This document shows, piece after piece, positions 35,737 to 45,127 of a DNA stretch of 64,000 nt. The notes beneath the pieces were generated by a model, which was not told the DNA's origin, ran no database searches, and saw only the letters and a list, made by a program, of their open reading frames with translations. The stretch is from Natrinema sp. CBA1119. Its GTDB lineage: Archaea > Halobacteriota > Halobacteria > Halobacteriales > Natrialbaceae. The stretch spans positions 1,054,001 to 1,118,000 of the forward strand of contig NZ_PDBS01000001.1 of the NCBI RefSeq assembly GCF_002572525.1. Direction: 5' to 3'. Position 1 is the stretch's first letter; each line of letters opens with the position of its first letter. Position numbers and translations under genes: made by a program.

Positions 35737-36659
35737 CCGATCCGGTCGCGACCGTCGACGGCGTCCGCAAGTCCTTCGGCGAGGAGGGCGTCCTCGAGGA
35801 CGTCGATCTCACGGTCGAGGACGGCGAACTCCTCGTTTTGATGGGCCCGAACGGAGTCGGCAAATCGGTGTTGCTCTCCTGTCTCGCCGGCAGCGAGCGT
35901 CCCTCCGCGGGCAGCGTCGACGTCTTCGGCGAGCCGGCGACGGCTCGCGCGGACACGACGAGTTTTCTCCTGCAAGACGCACTCGCCCTCGAGAAACTCA
36001 CCGGTCGAGAAACCATCCACTTCTACCGCCGGCTCCATCCGGCGTTCACGGACGACTGGCGCACACACGTCGAGCGTCTCGGTCTCTCCGACGACCTCGA
36101 CAAGTCCGTCGCGGACTACTCCGGCGGAATGGTGCGGAAACTCGAGTTCGCCATCGCCGCCAGCATCGACGTCCCGCTGTACCTGTTCGACGAGCCGACC
36201 GCGGCGCTCGATCTCGCGACGATCCCGGCGATCCACGAGCTGTTCCGCGAGAAACAGGCTGCGGGAAAGACGATCGTCGTCGCCAGCCACCGACCGATGA
36301 CCGCCGACATCGCCGACCGAATCGCCTTCCTCGCGGACGGTCGGATCGTCGCGACTGGAACACCTGCGGAACTGCTGGCGTCGGTGCCGCCCGTCCTCGA
36401 GACGGGAGCATCGAACGCGAACGCGCTCACGGAGGTCGTCGACGGCGAGCCGTTCGCCGTGGCCGGGAGTATCCACGGGTTCGTCCCCTCGCAATACGAA
36501 GACGCGGTCGCAGAGACTCCGGGACGGATACTCGACGAACTCGCGGCCACATCGGGGATCGACCGAACGGCGCTCGCGATTGCCGAACCGACCGACACGG
36601 ACCTCTTCACGTACTACACGAACGGTCCGTCGACATCGACTTCCGTCGATCACCGATGA
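35733..36659 (+). CDS. ABC transporter ATP-binding protein
   Basis: A 308-residue ATPase for the upstream permease. Walker A is G-P-N-G-V-G-K-S at about 36-43, the signature is Y-S-G-G-M, Walker B is L-Y-L-F-D-E-P-T-A, and S-H-R follows as the switch His. The last about 90 residues form a C-terminal extension with no nucleotide motif, perhaps regulatory. It starts at GTG 35733, overlapping the permease stop by 4 bp. Confidence 0.93.
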   Translation: MTDPVATVDGVRKSFGEEGVLEDVDLTVEDGELLVLMGPNGVGKSVLLSCLAGSERPSAGSVDVFGEPATARADTTSFLLQDALALEKLTGRETIHFYRRLHPAFTDDWRTHVERLGLSDDLDKSVADYSGGMVRKLEFAIAASIDVPLYLFDEPTAALDLATIPAIHELFREKQAAGKTIVVASHRPMTADIADRIAFLADGRIVATGTPAELLASVPPVLETGASNANALTEVVDGEPFAVAGSIHGFVPSQYEDAVAETPGRILDELAATSGIDRTALAIAEPTDTDLFTYYTNGPSTSTSVDHR

Positions 36660-36702
36660 CCAGAGACGGATGTTTTTACCCGCCGGCTTTCGAAGACGCA
36701 GT

Positions 36703-37353
36703 ATGAACGAGACGGACTCGGACGCCACCGAACCCGGCGACGGGACGCTCTGTACCGGCGTCGTCACGATCGCCTCGGATCGCAGCCTCGCGGCCGACGA
36801 CGCCGGTGAGGCCATCGGCGAGGCGCTCGAGGACGACGGCAACGAGGTCGTGGTCCGGGAACACGTCGGCTCGGACTACGACAGGGTCCAGTCGATCGTC
36901 TCGCGGCTGATCGACCGCGACGACGTCGAAGTCGTCATCACCGCCGGCGCGACCGGCGTCGAGCCGGAAGATATCACCATCGAGGCCGTCGACCCGCTCC
37001 TCGAGAAGAAACTGACCACGTTCAGCGAGCTATTCACCGTGTTGGCCTACGAGCAGATCGGCACGAAAGCCGTCGCCGCGCGGACCCTCGCCGGCATCGC
37101 CGAGGGGACGCCGGTCTTCTGTCTCCCCGGCAACCCCGACGCGGCCCGTCTCGCGCTCGCGGAGATCATCCTGCCGGAAGCGACCGGGATCGTCGAGCTC
37201 GCACGCGAACCGGAACCGGAGTCCGAGGGCGAGGCGGATACCGAGGAGGATCCGGACACCGAGAACGAGGCGGGCACCGGAGAAGAATCAGAGACCGCGG
37301 ACGAGACGGTGGATACCAGTGTCCCGAACGAAGCGACGGACGAGGGGTCCTGA
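36703..37353 (+). CDS. moaB: MoaB/MogA molybdopterin adenylyltransferase family protein
   Basis: A 216-residue protein for molybdenum-cofactor synthesis. V-T-I-A-S-D-R-S starts the core; I-T-A-G-A-T-G-V (the TGGTG-like loop) and L-P-G-N-P-D-A-A-R-L-A are the cofactor-binding motifs. The C-terminal about 50 residues are a nearly pure Glu/Thr/Asp tail absent from bacterial MoaB. A TTTTTACCCGCC box at about 36671-36682 and an ATG 20-30 bp downstream suggest a near-leaderless transcript. Its stop is followed by the GTG of the next gene after one base. Confidence 0.9.
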   Translation: MNETDSDATEPGDGTLCTGVVTIASDRSLAADDAGEAIGEALEDDGNEVVVREHVGSDYDRVQSIVSRLIDRDDVEVVITAGATGVEPEDITIEAVDPLLEKKLTTFSELFTVLAYEQIGTKAVAARTLAGIAEGTPVFCLPGNPDAARLALAEIILPEATGIVELAREPEPESEGEADTEEDPDTENEAGTGEESETADETVDTSVPNEATDEGS

Positions 37354-37354
37354 C

Positions 37355-38266
37355 GTGGGCTCCGGCGACCGCGATGGCGGCGGGACAGGAAGCGACGCCA
37401 TCGACAAGGCGTCCGTCCGCGAGCGAATCTGGGACGACCTCGAGGAGAGCGGCGAGGCCCGGTTTCCGTTCCCGCCCCACGGCCGGATTCCGAACTTCGC
37501 CGGGGCGAGCGACGCTGCAGACCGGCTGGCCGAGCAACCGGAGTGGAAGGGGGCGACGACGATCAAGGCCAATCCCGACGCGCCGCAGTTGCCCGTGAGG
37601 CGGCGGGCGCTGCACGAAGGAAAGACGGTCTACATGGCCGTGCCGCGACTTCGGGACGAGCGGTGTTTCCTGAAACTCGATCCAGACGAACTCGAGGACT
37701 ACGACGCGGCGACGACCGTCTCCGGTTCGTCGAAACACGGCGAGCAGGTCGGCCCCGAAGCGGTCGACCGCGTCGATCTGATCGTCTCGGGGAGCGTCGC
37801 AGTGAGCGTGGATCGTGGATCCACGGAAATAGCGAGTAGCGCGGAACGAAGTTCCGCGGACGGTCGAGCGGCAAAGTCGTTCGAGACGGCTCCGCCGTCT
37901 CGTGATGACGGAAGCCGCAAAGCGGCTTCCGAACCACCGCGAGACAACGGCGATAGCCGCGAGCCCGAGGGGGGTGGCCGAATCGGCAAAGGGGAGGGCT
38001 ACAGCGACCTCGAGTACGCCGTCCTCCGGGAACTCGGTCTGGTCGACGAGTCGACGCCGGTGGCGACGACGGTCCACGAACGGCAGGTGATCGACGACGC
38101 CGTCGCGATCGAGGCTCACGACGTCGCGATGGACCTCGTCGTCACGCCCGAGCGGGTGGTGCGACCCGAGAGCGAAAGCGAGCAACCCGCGGGGATCGAC
38201 TGGAACCTGCTCACGAACGAGCGACTCGAGGAGATTCCGGTCCTCAAGCGGCTCGAATCATCGTAA
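37355..38266 (+). CDS. 5-formyltetrahydrofolate cyclo-ligase family protein with insertion
   Basis: A 303-residue protein converting 5-formyl-THF to methenyl-THF, or a related folate/thiamine-salvage role. R-E-R-I-W-D-D-L-E-E-S-G starts the fold, G-K-T-V-Y-M-A-V-P-R-L is the substrate region, and R-I-G-K-G-E-G-Y-S-D-L-E is the highly conserved nucleotide loop. Between the usual V-S-G-S-V-A-V and that loop lies a Ser/Arg/Ala-rich insert of about 58 residues not seen in the family, encoded by four consecutive DNA hairpins. GTG 37355 is taken as start, 1 bp after the moaB stop. Confidence 0.88.
   Translation: MGSGDRDGGGTGSDAIDKASVRERIWDDLEESGEARFPFPPHGRIPNFAGASDAADRLAEQPEWKGATTIKANPDAPQLPVRRRALHEGKTVYMAVPRLRDERCFLKLDPDELEDYDAATTVSGSSKHGEQVGPEAVDRVDLIVSGSVAVSVDRGSTEIASSAERSSADGRAAKSFETAPPSRDDGSRKAASEPPRDNGDSREPEGGGRIGKGEGYSDLEYAVLRELGLVDESTPVATTVHERQVIDDAVAIEAHDVAMDLVVTPERVVRPESESEQPAGIDWNLLTNERLEEIPVLKRLESS
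37796..37975 (+). repeat. In-frame hairpin-rich insertion inside a coding sequence
   Basis: Four perfect inverted repeats stand in series: CGTGGATCCACG (37814-37825), CGCGGAAC-GAA-GTTCCGCG (37840-37858), GAGACGGC-TCC-GCCGTCTC (37883-37901) and GGAAGCCGC-AAA-GCGGCTTCC (37910-37930). Three have 3-base loops. The frame is kept through all of them. The style matches the low-complexity hairpins in the intergenic spacers of this window. Confidence 0.8.
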
Positions 38267-38863
38267 CCGACGCGTCATCGACCGATTCTACCATTGAAAT
38301 GCAGGTTTCAGACGGACGGTTCGAGGAGAGCGGAACGTGGCGACCACGACGGTCTCGAGAGAGGGGATCAATCGGTACAAAACGATCGCGAAGCGGTCCA
38401 TCCCCGGAGCGCGGCGAAAAACGCCGCGCCCCGAGTGCCAGAATCGCAGGGTGCGACGCGAGCCGGTGGGGTGGGCCCGCGTCAACGAGAATCGGTTGGC
38501 AGTGGTGGGGAAGGGTGCTGTGGTGGGGTTGCTGGAAGTCGCGGGTACAGGTGGTGGGTGCCATCGGTGGGGTCTGCCCGTCGACCTCCACTCGTGACTA
38601 CTGGCGATTGCTACTTGAACGGCGGTGATGGTATACCGATCTTACGCCGAGTTCCCCCGAATTCAATACGAATTTATACCGGCGAAATCCGCCTCGAGAC
38701 AGTTCATACGGCGGCTGTAGCGAAGCGGAGTTCTCACGATGAGATTACCCGGTCGATGCCCGCCCGTGAGCAGTTCGGCGGTGCGACTGGCGGTCGATCA
38801 GGAGCTCAGTACGAAACCGATCGGCAGAATGTGTGAACGGACTCGCGGTCGACGGATCCGGCG
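38267..38863. other. 597-bp gap without a supported gene
   Basis: Several frames are open but their translations are Arg/Gly/Ser-rich and lack acidic haloarchaeal character. Visible features: a perfect hairpin GCGCGGCG-AAAAA-CGCCGCGC at 38409-38429; a G-rich run on the plus strand at about 38500-38575 with repeated GTGGTGGGG; and an AT-rich GAATTTATACCGGC stretch near 38670-38685 that could be a promoter. A structured RNA cannot be excluded. Confidence 0.4.
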
Positions 38864-39199
38864 TCAGGCGACCAGTTCGTCGGCGACGATGCTCGCGTCC
38901 ATCAACTGCGGGTCGATCGCGAGGTCGAGTTGCCCCCTGACGAACTCGGGGACGGAGTCCCGAGCGTAGACGACGGTTCGGAGCCCGTCGTTCAGGTCGC
39001 AGGCAATCGGGATCGTCGTCGCCTGTTCGGTGTCGGTCAGGACGTACAGATCAGCCGCGACGATGCCGGCTTCCTCGAGGTGCGGACGAGAGATCACGCC
39101 GTTGATTCGGGTGACGTCGACGCCCTCGTGCTCGAGCGCGTCGCCGATACCGTCGTCGTCGGGGCCGGCGACGATTGCGGTCGTGGTTGTGGTACTCAT
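38864..39199 (-). CDS. DUF7126 protein of the pyrG-guaA operon
   Basis: A 111-residue protein with a Rossmann-like start [15 protein letters not shown] and [12 protein letters not shown]. Haloarchaeal relatives are sometimes labelled CTP synthetase only because of this neighbourhood; it has no synthetase or amidotransferase motif. Its ATG overlaps the guaA stop by 4 bp (ATGA), so it is coupled to guaA. A nucleotide-sensing or regulatory part in purine and pyrimidine synthesis is a guess. Confidence 0.8.
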   Translation of the reverse strand: MSTTTTTAIVAGPDDDGIGDALEHEGVDVTRINGVISRPHLEEAGIVAADLYVLTDTEQATTIPIACDLNDGLRTVVYARDSVPEFVRGQLDLAIDPQLMDASIVADELVA

Positions 39200-40113
39200 T
39201 CGTACTCGATTGTCGCGGGCGGCTTGTGGGTCACGTCGTAGACGACGCGAGCGACGTTGTCGTTCTGACCGGTGATCCGGGACTGAATGCGCTGGAGGGT
39301 CTCCCAGTCGATCTCCTGGGCGCGGGCGGTCATCCCGTCACGAGAGTCGACCGAGCGCACGGAGACGACCCAGCCGTGGACTCTGTTGTCTCCCTTGACG
39401 CCCGTTGCCTTGCCGATGACGGCTGCAAGCGCTTGCCAGGGCTCGTACTCCTCGAGTTCCTCCTCGACGACGTGACAGGAGTGGCGGGCGACCTCGAGTT
39501 TCTCCTCGGTGACTTCGCCGATGACGCGCACGGCGAGTCCGGGACCGGGGAACGGCATCCGCTCGGCGACGATCTCGTCGAGGCCGAGGTGGCGGGCGAC
39601 CTCGCGAACTTCGTCCTTGTAGAGGTCGCGGACCGGTTCGACGATGCCCTCGAAGTCGACGATCTCGGGGAGCCCGCCGACGTTGTGATGGGACTTGATC
39701 CCGCCCTCGCTCTCGATGCGATCGGGGTAGATCGTCCCCTGCACGAGATAGTCGGCGTCCGCGTCTTTGGCCTCGCGCTCGAATTCTCGGATGAACTGCT
39801 CGCCGATGATCTCGCGCTTTTCCTCGGGATCGGTGGTTCCCCCGAGCGCCTCGAGGAAGCGGTCTTTCGCGTCGACGATCCGCAGGGACTCCATGTAGTC
39901 GAACGTCTCGCGGATCTGGTCGGTCTCGCCTTTCCGCATCAGGCCGGTGTCGACGTAGACCGGCGTGAGTCGGTCGCCGATGGCCTCGTAGGCCAGTGCG
40001 GCGGCGACCGACGAGTCGACGCCGCCCGAAAGGGCGATGACGGCGTTCGCGTCGCCGATTTCGTCGCCGATCTCTGCAACTGCGTCTGGAACGAACGTCT
40101 CGGTGTCTACCAT
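39196..40113 (-). CDS. guaA: GMP synthase, ATP pyrophosphatase subunit
   Basis: The subunit B type of the split archaeal enzyme that aminates XMP to GMP. S-G-G-V-D-S-S at 29-35 is the PP-loop; [11 protein letters not shown] and the C-terminal [10 protein letters not shown] dimer end are standard. At 305 residues it lacks the glutaminase domain, which archaea encode separately; that subunit is not in the window. The ATG shares one base with the pyrG stop (TAATG), giving tight translational coupling of two nucleotide aminases. Confidence 0.95.
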   Translation of the reverse strand: MVDTETFVPDAVAEIGDEIGDANAVIALSGGVDSSVAAALAYEAIGDRLTPVYVDTGLMRKGETDQIRETFDYMESLRIVDAKDRFLEALGGTTDPEEKREIIGEQFIREFEREAKDADADYLVQGTIYPDRIESEGGIKSHHNVGGLPEIVDFEGIVEPVRDLYKDEVREVARHLGLDEIVAERMPFPGPGLAVRVIGEVTEEKLEVARHSCHVVEEELEEYEPWQALAAVIGKATGVKGDNRVHGWVVSVRSVDSRDGMTARAQEIDWETLQRIQSRITGQNDNVARVVYDVTHKPPATIEYE

Positions 40114-41804
40114 TAGTGGGTTACCTCTGTTTCCGCGTCGGTGTCCGCGTCGTCGGGTTCGCTCTCGGCCTCGACCCCATCGTCAGTCTGCTCGAGGATG
40201 GCCTCAACCAGCCCCAAAAACGGCGGGCTCGGCTGTCCGGGTCGTGACGTGTACTCGGGGTGGAACTGCGTCCCGAAGAAGAACGGGTGATCCTCGAGTT
40301 CGAGGATTTCCATCCGGTTGCCCGCAGTGCCCGAGAAGACCAGCGGTTCGTCCTCGAACTGGTCGAAGTACTCGGGGTTGACCTCGTAGCGGTGTCGGTG
40401 GCGTTCGGAACAGGACGTGTCACCGTAGAGCTGGTAGGCCAGCGTTTCGGGTTCGATCACGGTCGTGTGCTCGCCCAGCCGCATCGTTCCGCCCATGTCC
40501 TCCACCTCGTATTGCTCGGGAAGGATGTCGATGACCGGGTGGGGTGTGTCTTCTTCCATCTCCGCGGAGTGAGCGTCCTCGAGGCCGAGCACGTTCCGGG
40601 CGTACTCGACGACGGCCATCTGGAAGCCCAGACAGAGACCGAGGAAGGGGACACCGTTCTCGCGGGCGTGCTGAACCGCCCGAATCTTGCCTTCGGAGCC
40701 GCGCATCCCGAACCCGCCGGGGACGATGATCCCGTCCATCCCCTCGAGTTGGCCGTCGTGGCCCTCGCTCAGTTCGTCGGCGGACACCCAGTGGGTCGTG
40801 ACGTTACTGCCGACCTCGAAGCCGGCGTGTTTCAGCGACTCGTGGATCGACATGTAGGCGTCCTCGAGATCGTACTTGCCGACCAGTGCGATGTCGATTT
40901 CGCCGTCTTTCTCCGTGGTGACGATCTCCCGCCACGCGTTGGTGCGCTCGCCCTCCGGCAGCGCCTCGTCGGCGAGGCCGAAGTGCTCGAGGACGTACTG
41001 GTCGAGCCCCTCGTCTTCGACCATCAGCGGGACGTGATAGACGTCCTCGACGTCCGGATTGGAGAACACCGCGTCCGTTGGAATATCACAGAACAGCGCG
41101 ATCTTCTCCTTGGTCTTCGGCTCGAGGCGATCCTCGCAACGGCCGACGATCACGTCTGGCTGGAGGCCGATCGAACGGACCTCCTTGACCGAGTGCTGGG
41201 TCGGCTTCGTCTTCTGCTCGCCGTTTTTCGAATACGGAACCAGCGTGACGTGCGTGAAGAGAACGTTCTCTTCGGGCTCCTCATGGGCGAACTGACGAAG
41301 CGCCTCGAGGTAGGGCATGCCCTCGATGTCCCCGACGGTGCCGCCGACTTCGATGAGACAGACATCGGTGCCTTCGGCGGCCTCGCGGATCCGCCGCTTG
41401 ATGTCGTCGGTGATGTGGGGGATGATCTGGACCGTCTTTCCCAGGTAGTCGCCGGCGCGTTCCTTCTCGATGACGTGCTGGTAGGTCTTGCCCGTCGTGA
41501 TGTTGTGATCCGAGGTCATGTCGATATCGAGGAACCGTTCGTAGTTCCCGAGATCGAGGTCGACCTCGCCGCCATCCTCGAGGACGTAGACCTCCCCGTG
41601 CTGGTAGGGGTTCATCGTCCCCGCGTCGACGTTCAGATACGGATCGATCTTGACCGCGGTGACGTCGAACCCGGCGTTTTTGAGGAGCCGGCCGGTGCTC
41701 GCGGCCGTGATCCCCTTGCCGAGCCCCGACATGACGCCGCCGGTGACGAAGATGAACTTGTTCCCCAGCGAGGGGTCATAATGAGTGTCCGATTCCGTCG
41801 GCAT
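40113..41804 (-). CDS. pyrG: CTP synthase
   Basis: Converts UTP to CTP using glutamine ammonia. The 563 residues have the synthetase domain with [16 protein letters not shown] at 16-31 and a class I glutaminase with Cys391 (G-L-C-L-G-F-Q) and the His515/Glu517 pair (F-H-P-E-Y). The final about 25 residues are an acidic tail. The start at ATG 41804 gives the conserved beginning; frame upstream is Arg-rich. It leads an operon with guaA and the DUF7126 gene. Confidence 0.97.
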   Translation of the reverse strand: MPTESDTHYDPSLGNKFIFVTGGVMSGLGKGITAASTGRLLKNAGFDVTAVKIDPYLNVDAGTMNPYQHGEVYVLEDGGEVDLDLGNYERFLDIDMTSDHNITTGKTYQHVIEKERAGDYLGKTVQIIPHITDDIKRRIREAAEGTDVCLIEVGGTVGDIEGMPYLEALRQFAHEEPEENVLFTHVTLVPYSKNGEQKTKPTQHSVKEVRSIGLQPDVIVGRCEDRLEPKTKEKIALFCDIPTDAVFSNPDVEDVYHVPLMVEDEGLDQYVLEHFGLADEALPEGERTNAWREIVTTEKDGEIDIALVGKYDLEDAYMSIHESLKHAGFEVGSNVTTHWVSADELSEGHDGQLEGMDGIIVPGGFGMRGSEGKIRAVQHARENGVPFLGLCLGFQMAVVEYARNVLGLEDAHSAEMEEDTPHPVIDILPEQYEVEDMGGTMRLGEHTTVIEPETLAYQLYGDTSCSERHRHRYEVNPEYFDQFEDEPLVFSGTAGNRMEILELEDHPFFFGTQFHPEYTSRPGQPSPPFLGLVEAILEQTDDGVEAESEPDDADTDAETEVTH

Positions 41805-41942
41805 ACCGAGTGTGCGCGCGACCGCTTGAAAACGATTTCGGGACCGCACTGCCTCCGACACAGGTTGTCATCCCCTCGTCGAGGGGGCACCCCTCGGTGT
41901 TCCGCGCTATGGGAAAACATTCGTCCAAAAACGGGGAGGTGC

Positions 41943-42299
41943 TTACTTCGGGTTTTCGTCCTGTACTTCGACGATCTCGGCGTGCTCGAGTGACTCGAGA
42001 TCTCCTTTCATGCGGAGCTGAATCGTCCGTCCGGGGAGACCCGGATCCTCCACCTCCTCGGTCGAATCCCCGGGGACGGAGACGGCGGTGACCCCGTCGA
42101 TCGTGACGGAACGGCGCTGGATCGGATCGTCCTCGTACTCGACGGTGTCCCACGTCTCGACGTCGAGATCGTCCATGTCCGTGCCGAAGTAGTCGTCCGC
42201 GTCCGGGTTGACCGTGTCTTCGGTCTGGGACTCTCCCGTCGTTCTGTTGTCGTCGAACTGGACCTCCTCGTGTTTGTACTGGCGGAGCTCTACGAGCAT
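41943..42299 (-). CDS. Uncharacterised acidic haloarchaeal protein
   Basis: A 118-residue, strongly acidic protein with no membrane segment or cysteine. M-L-V-E-L-R-Q-Y-K-H-E-E-V-Q-F opens it, and the C-terminal half is beta-like (R-S-V-T-I-D-G-V-T-A-V-S-V-P; R-T-I-Q-L-R-M-K-G-D). I do not recognise the family. ATG 42299 is chosen over an in-frame start 15 bp upstream because that extension is hydrophobic. It precedes pyrG on the same strand by about 140 bp. Confidence 0.65.
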   Translation of the reverse strand: MLVELRQYKHEEVQFDDNRTTGESQTEDTVNPDADDYFGTDMDDLDVETWDTVEYEDDPIQRRSVTIDGVTAVSVPGDSTEEVEDPGLPGRTIQLRMKGDLESLEHAEIVEVQDENPK

Positions 42300-42336
42300 G
42301 TAAACGGCCACCACGAGGAGCGTGTTAATCCTTACA

Positions 42337-42357
42337 GGGGCACCGATCGAGTGCCCC
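42337..42357. promoter_or_regulatory. Inverted repeat in a divergent gap
   Basis: GGGGCAC-CGATCGA-GTGCCCC, a perfect 7-bp stem with a 7-base spacer, lies between the starts of two divergent genes (42299 and 42419). The spacer is itself largely the palindrome TCGATCG shifted by one. It may be an operator for either gene. Confidence 0.35.
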
Positions 42358-42418
42358 GTCTCGAGTCGACGGTAATCCGGTCGTCACCGAGAAGTACCGC
42401 CCGTTCGTGGCCACGAGC

Positions 42419-42796
42419 ATGACCGATCTACACGTCACCGTCGACGGCCGCGACCTCGAGGCAGTCTGGACCGACGACGCACCCGAAACGAGGGGCGCAC
42501 TCGAGGACGCGCTGCCCGTCGCAAGCGAGGCGACGCGCTGGGGCGACGAACTCTATTTCGATCTCGAACTGGATGTGCCGCCGGAAAACGCACGGGAAGC
42601 GGTGCCTGAGGGTGCGATTGCCTACTGGCCAGCGGGCGGGAAGCTGTGTCTGTTCTGGGGCCCGACCCCGGCCAGCGACGACGGCGAGCCCCGCGCCGCC
42701 GCGCCCGTGACTGTCGTCGCGCGGGTTACTGAGACGGGGCCGCTCACGGACCTCGAGGGCGGGGCACGGGTTCGGCTCGAGCGGTCCGAGGAGTGA
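42419..42796 (+). CDS. Cyclophilin-like-fold small protein
   Basis: A 125-residue protein. The alternating strands D-L-H-V-T-V-D-G-R, R-W-G-D-E-L-Y-F-D-L, and the loop G-A-I-A-Y-W-P-A-G-G-K-L-C-L-F-W-G-P-T-P are the features of the archaeal cyclophilin-like (DUF369-type) family. True cyclophilin catalytic residues are not evident. Its biochemical role is unknown. The ATG at 42419 is preferred to one 12 bp upstream. An inverted repeat lies in the promoter region. Confidence 0.75.
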   Translation: MTDLHVTVDGRDLEAVWTDDAPETRGALEDALPVASEATRWGDELYFDLELDVPPENAREAVPEGAIAYWPAGGKLCLFWGPTPASDDGEPRAAAPVTVVARVTETGPLTDLEGGARVRLERSEE

Positions 42797-42896
42797 ATAC
42801 GCGGACGCTCTGGAGGTGAACGGCTGTATCGATGGGTAGGTAATGGTGCGGTCAACGTTCTAGCGGTAAGTGGCAACTGGATAACTTACCGCTGCC

Positions 42897-43020
42897 AGCA
42901 TCCGCGAACGAAGTGAGCGGTTTCCCGCCGGAACGGGCGAAGCCCGTGACGGCGGCCTTTTTAGCGTAGATTTTTGCGCCGAGTGGTGAGCGAGCGCTGC
43001 GAGCGAACCCGAGGCGGAAA
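42897..43020. repeat. Low-complexity spacer near the infB 3' end
   Basis: Short palindromic and purine-skewed units (GAACGAAGTGAGC, GAACGGGCGAAGCCCGT, GAGCGAGCGCTGCGAGC) fill the gap between the cyclophilin-like gene and the convergent infB stop. A T-run (CCTTTTTAGCG and GATTTTTGCG) near 42957-42977 may end plus-strand transcription. The character matches the repeats at 9.5 and 12.1 kb. Confidence 0.5.
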
Positions 43021-43029
43021 AAGATACGT

Positions 43030-44829
43030 TTACTTGCCCCAGAAGGGATCCCGACTGCGCTGCTTGTCGAGGTACATGTTCAGCGCCTCGAGTTCGTCGC
43101 CGGGGATATCGCTCGCGAGTTCCTGCTCGAGGATCTTCGCGTGTTTCTCGGGGATCTCGATCCAGAGTTCGTCGTCCTCCTCGATCTGGCGGCCGACGGT
43201 GGGGCCGTCGATGGCGACGGACACGCGGTTGCCCGCGCGGGCTTCGTCGACGTCTTCTCCCTGCTCCTGGATCCCCTTGACCTGACCGACGCGGTCGGCC
43301 TCGTTGCCATCGAACTTAACGACGTTCGCGTTGTTCTGGACCGTTCCGGCGTTCACCTCGACGCCGACGACCGCGGGGTCGTTCTGGCGGAAGGTGTGGT
43401 CCGGGAGGATCCGGAATCGAGCGGGTCGCGTGATGTTCTCGAGAATGGTGTCCTGCTGGGCCTTTTCGATGCCCTCGACGTACTCCTCGTACTCCTCGAT
43501 GAGCTGATAGATGACCTCGTCGGTGAAGATCGTCACGTCCTCGATCTCCGCCCGGTCCTCGGCGTCGTCGAGCACGTCGACGTTGAACCCGAGGATGGCC
43601 TTCTGTTTCCCGTCTTCGGCCGTCGAGGCGACCGAGACGTCCCGCGGCGCGACGTCGCCGACCTCCGCGCGGACGATCGGCACCTCCGCGTCGCCTAAGG
43701 CGTCGGCCATCGCCTCGAGACTGCCGAGCGTGTCGGCCTTGACGACGACACCTTCTTCGGCGGTGTCGACGGCGATATCCGCGAGTTCGGCCTGGACTTC
43801 AGCGACGACCTCCTCGAGGTCGCGGTCGCGGACGACCCGGACCGGCGCGCCGGCCATCGCGTCCGCGAGTTCAGGTGCGGCGACCTTGATTCCGGACGCT
43901 GCCGAGACCTCGTCGACTTTCTCGAACCGGCTCTCGGTTCGGATCTCGGCGAGCGGCCGCGGCTGGAGCAGCGCGCGCACCTCGGTCACGATCGGCTCGT
44001 TCTGGCCGCCGACGACGATCGTGTCGTCCGACCGGATCGTCCCGTCGTACAGCACCGTGTCGATCGTCGTCCCGAACCCTTTCTCCTCTTTGACCTCGAG
44101 GACGGTACCGACGCCGGGGCCGGCGACGTCGATCTCCATCTCCTCTTTCATGTAGCGCTGGGAGAGGCCCATCATGACGGTCAGGAGGTCCGGAACGCCC
44201 TCGCCGGTCATCGCCGAGACGGGGACGACGCCGACGTTTCGCTGGAAGTTCTGGACCCGCCAGTAGAGATCGGCGGAGAAGCCCTCGTCCGAGAGATTCC
44301 CGATGATCTCGTAGAGGCTCTCGTCGAGGCGCTGGCGGACGCGCTCGGACTGGGACTCGTAGGTGTCGTTGATCGGCGAGTCCTCGTTGGGGTTCCAGCC
44401 GGGAACCGTGTCGATCTTGTTCGCCGCGACGATAAACGGCGTTTCGGAGCGCTTGAGGATGTCTAAGGCCTCGAGCGTCTGGGGCTGGAAGCCGTCGTTG
44501 ACGTCGACGACGAGAATTGCGATATCGGCCAGCGCGCCGCCGCGCGAGCGCAGCGTGGTAAAGGAGTGGTGACCCGGCGTGTCGATGAAGAGGAGGCCGG
44601 GGAGGTCGAAGTCGTCCGGGTCGACGAGATCGCCCGCGATCGTGGAGATGATGTCCAGCGGGACGGCGGTCGCGCCGATGTGCTGGGTGATCGCGCCTGC
44701 TTCGCCCTCGATGACCGCGGAGCCGCGGATCTTGTCGAGGAGACTTGTCTTGCCGTGATCGACGTGTCCGAGGACGGCGACGATCGGCGTTCTGAGAGAT
44801 GTGGGGTCGCGTGTATCCGTATCCGACAT
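43030..44829 (-). CDS. infB: Translation initiation factor IF-2 (aIF5B)
   Basis: The ribosomal GTPase that joins subunits at initiation. The 599 residues have G1 G-H-V-D-H-G-K-T at 21-28, G3 D-T-P-G-H at 83-87 and G4 N-K-I-D at 137-140, followed by the beta-barrel, alpha/beta/alpha and C-terminal domains. The G1-to-G3 spacing is uninterrupted, so the intein often present in haloarchaeal IF-2 is absent. Start ATG 44829; the frame upstream is Arg-rich. Divergent from the PRC-barrel gene across 298 bp. Confidence 0.96.
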   Translation of the reverse strand: MSDTDTRDPTSLRTPIVAVLGHVDHGKTSLLDKIRGSAVIEGEAGAITQHIGATAVPLDIISTIAGDLVDPDDFDLPGLLFIDTPGHHSFTTLRSRGGALADIAILVVDVNDGFQPQTLEALDILKRSETPFIVAANKIDTVPGWNPNEDSPINDTYESQSERVRQRLDESLYEIIGNLSDEGFSADLYWRVQNFQRNVGVVPVSAMTGEGVPDLLTVMMGLSQRYMKEEMEIDVAGPGVGTVLEVKEEKGFGTTIDTVLYDGTIRSDDTIVVGGQNEPIVTEVRALLQPRPLAEIRTESRFEKVDEVSAASGIKVAAPELADAMAGAPVRVVRDRDLEEVVAEVQAELADIAVDTAEEGVVVKADTLGSLEAMADALGDAEVPIVRAEVGDVAPRDVSVASTAEDGKQKAILGFNVDVLDDAEDRAEIEDVTIFTDEVIYQLIEEYEEYVEGIEKAQQDTILENITRPARFRILPDHTFRQNDPAVVGVEVNAGTVQNNANVVKFDGNEADRVGQVKGIQEQGEDVDEARAGNRVSVAIDGPTVGRQIEEDDELWIEIPEKHAKILEQELASDIPGDELEALNMYLDKQRSRDPFWGK

Positions 44830-45127
44830 GGTGAACCACCCGAGGAAGGTCTTGTCTAAATCGTCCGTATCGCCGCAGTTAAACCCATCGTCATCGGCGT
44901 TCCGGTGATCACGGCCGCAATCGCGGCCCGCCCGACGACTGCGGACCGGTTCGACGGGTGGGTCCAGCCCCGACCGTCCGCGTCGAACTCGAGCGCGTTC
45001 GAACGGATCCAACCGTGTCCGAACGAGGTTCGATCGGACGGGCATTCGGCCCGTGTCTGCCCGGCGTCAGACGCCAAGCCGCGCTCACCCCGTGGTTTTT
45101 AATACCGATTAGTAAGTACGGGTATGC

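Noticed and set aside
38299-38836. Open frames of 80-180 codons in the gap after the cyclo-ligase gene
   Set aside because: Overlapping frames on both strands with Arg/Gly/Ser-rich translations; none has a promoter, family match or acidic profile.
40260-41993. A 577-codon plus-strand frame over pyrG
   Set aside because: Antisense to CTP synthase; codon bias explains its openness.
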